Shown here: positions 1 through 5,800 of the stretch, piece after piece | Layout of the letters: the number at the start of each line of letters is the position of its first letter | How positions within the stretch are numbered: position 1 is the first letter of the stretch | Assembly (NCBI GenBank): GCA_013365365.1 | Contig: JABVXU010001081.1 | Location: 1 to 10,528 of the forward strand | DNA from: Cruorifilaria tuberocauda | Taxonomy: Eukaryota; Nematoda; Chromadorea; Rhabditida; Onchocercidae | DNA: 10,528 nucleotides | Direction: 5' to 3' | Notes under the pieces: generated by a model | Told to the model about the DNA's origin: nothing | Database searches by the model: none | Seen by the model: the letters and a program-made list of their open reading frames with translations, nothing else | Translations under genes and position numbers: made by a program

Positions 1-115
1 TTATTCCCTCGGCAAAAAGATTAGTCTAATAATCGATTTTTTTATCAAAAAAATAAAGCTCGTCATCAAATAGCAAAAGCTGAAGCCTTTTCTCACATAT
101 TGAATAGTGTTATAG

Positions 116-122
116 TTTTCAG
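116..122 (+). promoter_or_regulatory. 3' splice / probable spliced-leader acceptor before the collagen-like gene
   Basis: TTTTCAG ends at 122, 13 bases before the ATG at 136. This is the nematode 3' splice consensus and the usual distance for trans-splicing of a spliced leader. It could instead be a cis acceptor joining an exon left of the window, in which case the base at 123 completes a codon. Confidence 0.45.
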
Positions 123-135
123 ATTGTCAGTACCA

Positions 136-414
136 ATGCTTCCCGGTACTTTTTTATTAATCACTTGGGCTATTTTTGTGACCCAAGCATGCGCACCACC
201 GGCGAACATGGTGCCAGGACCAAGAGGACCTGATGGGGCTAATGGAAATACAGGACCACAAGGGGATCAAGGAATTCAGGGACCTCGAGGAGCGCCAGGA
301 CCACCTGGAGATCAGGGACCGAAAGGGCCGAAAGGAGATAAAGGTCCTCCGGGAAAGCAGGGACCACAAGGTCCCGAAGGACCGCAAGGTCCTCGGGGAC
401 CTATGGGACCGTAA
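136..414 (+). CDS. Short secreted collagen-like (Gly-X-Y) protein, 92 aa
   Basis: The ATG at 136 opens a frame that ends at the TAA at 412-414. Residues 1-18 look like a signal peptide (Met-Leu-Pro, then the hydrophobic run [10 protein letters not shown]), with likely cleavage around TQA/C19. From G28 to the end there are 21 uninterrupted Gly-X-Y triplets plus a final Gly-Pro, rich in Pro, Gln, Lys and Arg, so the mature chain is almost wholly triple-helix-forming. The product is presumably extracellular (cuticle or matrix). Nematode cuticle collagens are usually about 300 residues, with an N-terminal homology block, interrupted Gly-X-Y and a cysteine-bearing C-terminus; none of the C-terminal part is here and the only cysteine is C19. 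I chose this start because it is the first ATG after a TTTTCAG acceptor. The frame is open back to position 25 without an ATG, and that stretch could be an upstream exon of a longer collagen. It could be a true mini-collagen or a truncated copy. Confidence 0.7.
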   Translation: MLPGTFLLITWAIFVTQACAPPANMVPGPRGPDGANGNTGPQGDQGIQGPRGAPGPPGDQGPKGPKGDKGPPGKQGPQGPEGPQGPRGPMGP

Positions 415-624
415 CGAAATTTATTGTAAATAATGAAGTAGCAACTTCTCTTTCCTTATCTTAGTTTCGTTAAATCTATCCTTGACGTGTACTTTCCATT
501 ATATCATAGTATTCGTTATCTGGAAATTGTTTTTGTTGTTTTTATGCTTACAAACGTTTGAGCATAAAAATTGAACCTTACGAAAAAACACTTACGGTAT
601 GTTTGCTCTTCCTAGAAGTTGCTA

Positions 625-643
625 ATCACGTGTCTATCACGTG
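625..643. promoter_or_regulatory. Pair of ATCACGTG (E-box) direct repeats
   Basis: ATCACGTG occurs at 625-632 and again at 636-643, so the CACGTG cores are 11 bp apart, about one helical turn. CACGTG is the palindromic site of many bHLH(-Zip) dimers. It lies about 210 bp past the collagen-like gene's stop with no gene start nearby, so a regulatory role is speculative. Confidence 0.25.
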
Positions 644-1835
644 CACAACAAGCAAAGAGAAACCTGCAAAGCTGTAACTTGAAAAGGTCAATAGAATAGC
701 ATTGCATTACACGTTAACCTTGGAAGAAACCTATCAATGATGCGAGGTCAGGAAAAGAACTGCTGAGGAAAAATAATAATCTCTCGAAATCACAAATAAC
801 TTATTTGCAATGCTTTCAATAGGTCAAGAGAAAAAGAAAGTTCAAATGTTTGATGACGAAAAAGGTATTTTAAATTTAGCCTAAATGAAGATTTCCTTTG
901 ATAAAAGTAAGTAATCAGTTCAATGATAGCTAGTTGTGATTATGTTATTTACAACGATTATTACTAAAATATCAGTACAGATATTAGTAACAGAAAATTG
1001 TAAACGTATATTCGACATATCATCAAATATCTCCAAAAAAATGGAACTATGAGAAAATTACAGACTAAAACTTTAAAAGGTTAAGTTGGGGTAAAGTTAA
1101 AAGGTTAAGTTAAGGTTAAGCTAAATACTTCAATTCACATAAGAATATCAACGCTATGATGCGTTAATATCACTGGGAAAATATATATTCAAGCATTCCT
1201 CAGCTTATTATCACTATCATTTAATTTTGCTAATATTCACTGATAATAATTTATTCTGGAAATTCAAAATAACTTCATAATAACTTTATAATATAAGTTA
1301 AAGTATACTTTTATTATCGATATGTGTGTTGAAGGGTTTTTTAGTCAAAAGATAAGATATGATTTGGTTGTTCTTTCGAAAGACTATTCCAGGAATATCG
1401 TCGATGATTTTTATCAGATGATCTTTTTCCTCAACAGATAAGATATGCTCTGTTTACATAGAATTACTAAAAATCATATCAATGATTATTATCAAATGAT
1501 CATTGTCTTAAAAAGACAAGGTATACCCTTTTCAGACAAAGATCGTGTCAAGTAAAAAAAAAGGTCAACCGGGTCATTCACTCGATTAATTGCATTTCTG
1601 ATAATTGCTTCACAATGAGAATGAGAAATAAGCTTAAACATACAAGAGATAAAGTAATCACGTAGATATACACCAAATGAATTCAATAGTGATCACGTAA
1701 ACGTACGAGAGATAAAGTTAATCTCAAATCATACAGATATACGAGAGATAAGCGAAAGCGTTGATAAGCATCGATCAGGTAGGTAGTTCTTTGAGGATAA
1801 AATGGATGATAGCTGCGGGATTACTTGATGGAAAG

Positions 1836-1961
1836 GATTTGTGGAACATCAACTGATTACAATGATAATTTGATAAGATATTTTACAAGTTATTTCGGGA
1901 TTTGTGGAACATAAAGTGATTACAATGATAATTTGATAAGATATTTTACAAGTTATTTCGG
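1836..1961. repeat. 63-bp tandem duplication, two copies
   Basis: Copy 1 is 1836-1898 and copy 2 is 1899-1961. Both begin GATTTGTGGAACAT and end TTATTTCGG, and they differ only by a few bases after ACAT (CAAC versus AAAG). The near identity implies recent duplication. There is no open reading frame through it. Confidence 0.9.
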
Positions 1962-2332
1962 TTTTTGAGTATTTCATTCCCATATTTTGTTTAAACTGTA
2001 ATATAAATGATATATGATCGATGAATCAATGTAATCAATAAATATTTCAAACTTTTCAAATACGACAAATATTGCTTCCTTTGTTTTCTCATTGTAAGTA
2101 ATTTACTGTAACTTTATTTTCCAGACGAGAGATAAAAGTAACATTTTTACTTGAAGCATTAAGTTTTAATCCATGCTTAACTATTTGTTGCTAACAATGA
2201 TTCAATTCATTATAATATTGTGTTTTTTTCAACTTTATAAAAAATCAATGCAATCAAATACTTTAATGCTTTTATCAGTTCTGTGCCAAGCATAAACTAT
2301 TCATTTTTCCTTGCCTGTTTTACCATAGAATA

Positions 2333-2358
2333 GTGATCCGGAAAGAAAATCCGGTCAC
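2333..2358. repeat. CCGG hairpin
   Basis: GTGA-T-CCGG at 2333-2341 can pair with CCGGTCAC at 2351-2358, giving eight base pairs with one bulged T and a 9-nt loop. Its core (CCGGAAAGAAAATCCGG) closely resembles the core of the hairpin at 5129-5144, so the two may be copies of one small element. Confidence 0.5.
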
Positions 2359-2478
2359 AACATAATTCGCCTTTGTACATCAGTATCAGTAATCATAAAA
2401 ATGTACTTAGTTACTCTATTCTTGATACAATTTTGAAATATTAACAGATGGATATTAGCTGATAAAAGACTGATAAGT

Positions 2479-2484
2479 TTTATT
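2479..2484 (-). terminator. Candidate poly(A) signal of the Mos-like gene
   Basis: The minus strand reads AATAAA here, about 210 nt after the stop codon at 2692-2694. It is the clearest canonical hexamer I found downstream of that stop. In DNA this AT-rich the motif occurs often by chance, so the 3' end is tentative. Confidence 0.4.
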
Positions 2485-2587
2485 TTTTACTGTAATTAAA
2501 ATACGAAAAATTACAAATGCACCTGTAACATGAAACATTTGCAAAAAATTAAAATTACAAATTAAAATAAAAAAAGAAATAAACATT

Positions 2588-2608
2588 TTATGATTGTTTC
2601 AATCATAA
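2588..2608 (-). repeat. 9-bp stem / 3-nt loop hairpin in the presumed 3' UTR
   Basis: TTATGATTG (2588-2596), loop TTT, CAATCATAA (2600-2608) form a perfect 9-bp stem that would fold in the kinase transcript about 85-105 nt after its stop codon. Confidence 0.6.
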
Positions 2609-2614
2609 TAATTA

Positions 2615-2654
2615 TAGTAATTAAAATCACGATATAGTAATTAAAATCGTGATA
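2615..2654. repeat. 20-bp tandem repeat x2 forming an inverted pair
   Basis: TAGTAATTAAAATCACGATA (2615-2634) is followed directly by the same unit with CGTG in place of CACG (2635-2654). Because CACG and CGTG are complementary, ATCACGAT (2626-2633) and ATCGTGAT (2646-2653) can pair as an 8-bp stem. Confidence 0.75.
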
Positions 2655-2691
2655 TAATCATGGATGATATTTGTAAATAATTGTTAATCTT

Positions 2692-2825
2692 TCATGGAAG
2701 AATTAATTTTTGGGTTGAAATGAATTGTTTAATGATTTGTTGGACAGTATTAGCGCATGGTCGTTTAGCTAATTCGTCAGACCAGCAATTTTCGAGAAGT
2801 GTTATCAAAGCTTTATCATATTTAC
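2692..2825 (-). CDS. Mos-like kinase exon 8 (residues 323-366 and stop)
   Basis: After TTTCAG/GTAAATAT it encodes LLENCWSDELAKRPCANTV, the subdomain XI block with invariant R344, then a short basic tail ending ILP and the stop TGA at 2692-2694. There is little sequence beyond the kinase fold, as in other Mos proteins. Confidence 0.88.
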
Positions 2826-5800
2826 CTGAAATTAGTTTTATGCGAAAACTTGAGTAGGAGAGAGAGAGAGAGAGAGTGAGAGGGAAAAGAATGAGTAAAT
2901 AAAGTAATGATTTAATTTTACACTTTCTAAATCACACGTTAAATCACAAGTTTAAATCGTACGTAAATTATACGTTTTTAAGCGTTTAAACCACACGTAG
3001 ATCACACGTTCTTAACTTAACGATAAAGATTTTAAGATTAAAAAGTAAACGAACCATTTGGTATATTGATATCCTCAATTTCAGGTCTTAATTTACGCAC
3101 AACAACATCATAAATGAAAATATGTGGATGCATGAAGTTAAATATACTTTTTTGTGTTAGAATTTCCCATAGAACTAATGAAAATGAATAGATATCAGCT
3201 CGATCAGTGATATTTTGACCCTAAAAAGTAAAGTTAATCTTATCATCGGAGAGAGAATTACTTTTTACTTTCAAAAATTAATCGTAAAATTTTCGCACGC
3301 TTAAACGTAAACGTAAAATAGAGGAATAGCATTAATTTACGAGCAAAACAATAAGTTTTAATAAATAAAATAATATAAAAATATAAAAACTTTGCACTTT
3401 TATGCATGCATCAATAATTTTGAAGTATTCATGAATTCTGCCTCAGGCGATTTAAGCATTTAAGCACTTTTATCCTTATTAATACAAATGAGCTTTGTGA
3501 AAAAGCCTTTAAAGTAAAAAAATTATTCGTATTTTGTATATTTATTTCATGGATTCTACGGATAATGATTGGACATATTTGTTAAATATTAGTACAAATT
3601 TTTAAATTTAATTTAAAATTTCAACTATTTCACCTGGATATATTTTTAAAAAATTCACACTTTTTCTATAAACCAAATATTAATCAGAAGAGTTAATCAT
3701 TTGATAAGTAACGAATTTAAGTAAGTAAATCACTTAAAATATAAAGTAAGTTCAATTTATTTTTTTTTTGTTGCTACTTAATGATTTAGGAAATAGAAAG
3801 GTTGATATAGGAAGGAAAAATATTTACTGGAACTACTAAATTTACTGAAACATTTACTAGACTTGCTAAATTTTACTGAAACATTTACTGGAACTGCTAA
3901 GTTTTACTGAAACATTTACTAGACTTGCTAAAATTTACTGAAACATTTACTGGAACTGCTAAGTTTTACTGAAACATTTACTAGACTTGCTAAATTTTAC
4001 TGAAACATTTACTGGAACTGCTAAATTTTACTGAAACATTTACTAGAACTGCTAAAATTTACTGAAACATTTACTGGAACTGCTAAATTTTACTGAAACA
4101 TTTACTCAAATTGGATAATACTGTATTAAAATATGCGAAACCTTTAATAATTCAGGTGCCTTATAAGCAATTGTACCAAATGTTGCATTTGTTGCTTTAT
4201 CATTAGCAATTAATAAACCGCTTTGTGATGTTATTGCAATTCTTGAACAACCAAAATCGGATAATTTACATATTTTCCCATTTGCGTGAACAATAATATT
4301 AGCTGGTTTTACATCCAAATGTAGCAGCAAATGATTATGACAATGTACTAAGCCATTTATTATCTTAAAATAATCAAAATAATTTGTTAAGCAACTGATC
4401 GATTAATGATTTTGATATCTAATCAGAATTTAAATGTTTAATCCAAATAAATTAATTAATTACACAATAACTTGTATTGTTATATCAAATAACTTTCCTT
4501 TAGAGAATTTAAACAGACGAACTTTTTTTTTGGTTTCAATTTATCTAATTTGAATTGGAAATATTTTCCGTTTCTCGACAGTAAGTGCCTGAGTACTTCA
4601 TAGTAAGTACTGTAGTAAGTGCCTGAGTATTTTACAGTAAGTACTGTAGCAAGTAAGTATTTTACAAGTATTAAAATTGCTTTTAAGTATTAAATTCGTT
4701 TTTTTTGTAAAAATCAATGATTGCATGTTTCACCTGAAAAGCAAGCTGTAAACGTTGAGCAAACGTGATTTGCCATGTATCATCGCTAATTAATTGCTGC
4801 AAATTTTTTCCTTCAATAAATTCTGTTACAACCTGAAATTTTTTTCCTCTAATAAAAAAGAAATTAATGATGATAATGATAATGATAACAAAGACAATAG
4901 TGATATTATTGCTTATTTAAATAATTGCAGAAAATAATTTAAATTAAATTTTGCTTTTTTTTTAAACTTAACATTTAGCACGTAGAATGAGAAGGAAGCT
5001 TTATCAGTTAAAAAACTAAATAAGAAATCATCTTGGAAAATATGCAATCAAACTATTACAGTTATTATCAGTGATCATATCATAACTGATTAAATGCACT
5101 GATATACTATTAAAAAATTCATTAAAAACCGGAAAGAATTCCGGATGAAACAATGAAAGAAATTTGCAAGTAATCAAATGAATACAAAAAATAACTGAAT
5201 AATTGTTTGACGGATTTCTGTTGAAAGTAGCCAGCGGTCACTAATGGTAGCCAATGGTCATTTAATCCGTCATTGTTACTTTTTACGGAAAGGTCATTTA
5301 ATCCGTCACTGTTACTTTTTACGGAAAAATAGCACTATTCCGTTCAATAATTAGGGATTTTTCGTTTTTATTATATTACGGAAAATTACTATCTACTATC
5401 AAAGTAAATATAATTATGAATTGACATGAGGAAATCTAAATAATATCAAGTGATAATATGGTATTCCTGTAATGAGGTACCGGATGTTGTGAATGCAATC
5501 AGGAAAAGATACCTGTAGACATGTACCGGATGATGTGAATGCAATCAGGAAAAGATACCTGTAGACAAGTGCCGGATGATGTGAATGCAATCAGGAAAAG
5601 ATACCTGTAGGCAAGTACCGGATGATGTGAATGCAAGAGCCTGAACAACATAAGGTGAAGGTGGCAATCGAAAAGCATTTAATTCCGAACAAAATGAATA
5701 AAAATCCGAGAATGACGAATGTCGAGAATGATGTAATTGCTTAATTGCTACATCACGATTATTGTATACATGTCGAAATACAGCACCAAAACCCCCTTCA

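Larger units (their letters stand above)
415..2478. other. Intergenic region without a supported gene
   Basis: This AT-rich DNA lies between the collagen-like gene and the 3' end of the convergent kinase gene. All frames are broken into short pieces with no recognisable domain. What can be seen: two ATCACGTG boxes (625-643), GGTTAAG-type short repeats (about 1076-1122), repeated 'acgagagataaa' phrases near 1643-1755, a 63-bp tandem duplication (1836-1961), an AATAAA at 2037-2042, and a small CCGG hairpin (2333-2358). Function is unknown. Confidence 0.6.
2485..2691 (-). other. Presumed 3' UTR of the Mos-like kinase gene
   Basis: This runs from the stop codon to the candidate AATAAA. On the transcript strand it holds five TTTTAAT motifs (2640-2646, 2620-2626, 2561-2567, 2548-2554, 2495-2501) and one TTTTAT (2567-2572), which resemble cytoplasmic polyadenylation elements. 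It also holds a strong 9-bp stem with a triloop (2588-2608) and an 8-bp stem with a 12-nt loop (2626-2653). Whether these act in the RNA is inference. Confidence 0.45.

Noticed and set aside
157..387. Open frame antisense to the collagen-like gene (and a third frame at 233-433 on the plus strand)
   Set aside because: They are mirror products of the Gly-X-Y repeat, Ser/Arg-rich and without any domain.
822..871. Exon-like stretch encoding QEKKKVQMFDDEK followed by GTATTT
   Set aside because: Two frames are equally open, it is very short, and there is no partner exon on either side.
1076..1122. GGTTAAG-like short repeats suggestive of telomere sequence
   Set aside because: The nematode telomere unit is TTAGGC; these are irregular GGTTAAGTT phrases and not a telomeric tract.
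1492..1686. 64-codon minus-strand frame
   Set aside because: It starts at TTG, has no recognisable motif or splice context, and its length is expected in AT-rich DNA.
4364..4394. Possible upstream extension of exon 6 to a CAG at 4395, adding CLTNYFDYFK
   Set aside because: It needs two leftover bases that exon 5 does not supply, and it would lengthen kinase helix E by ten residues.
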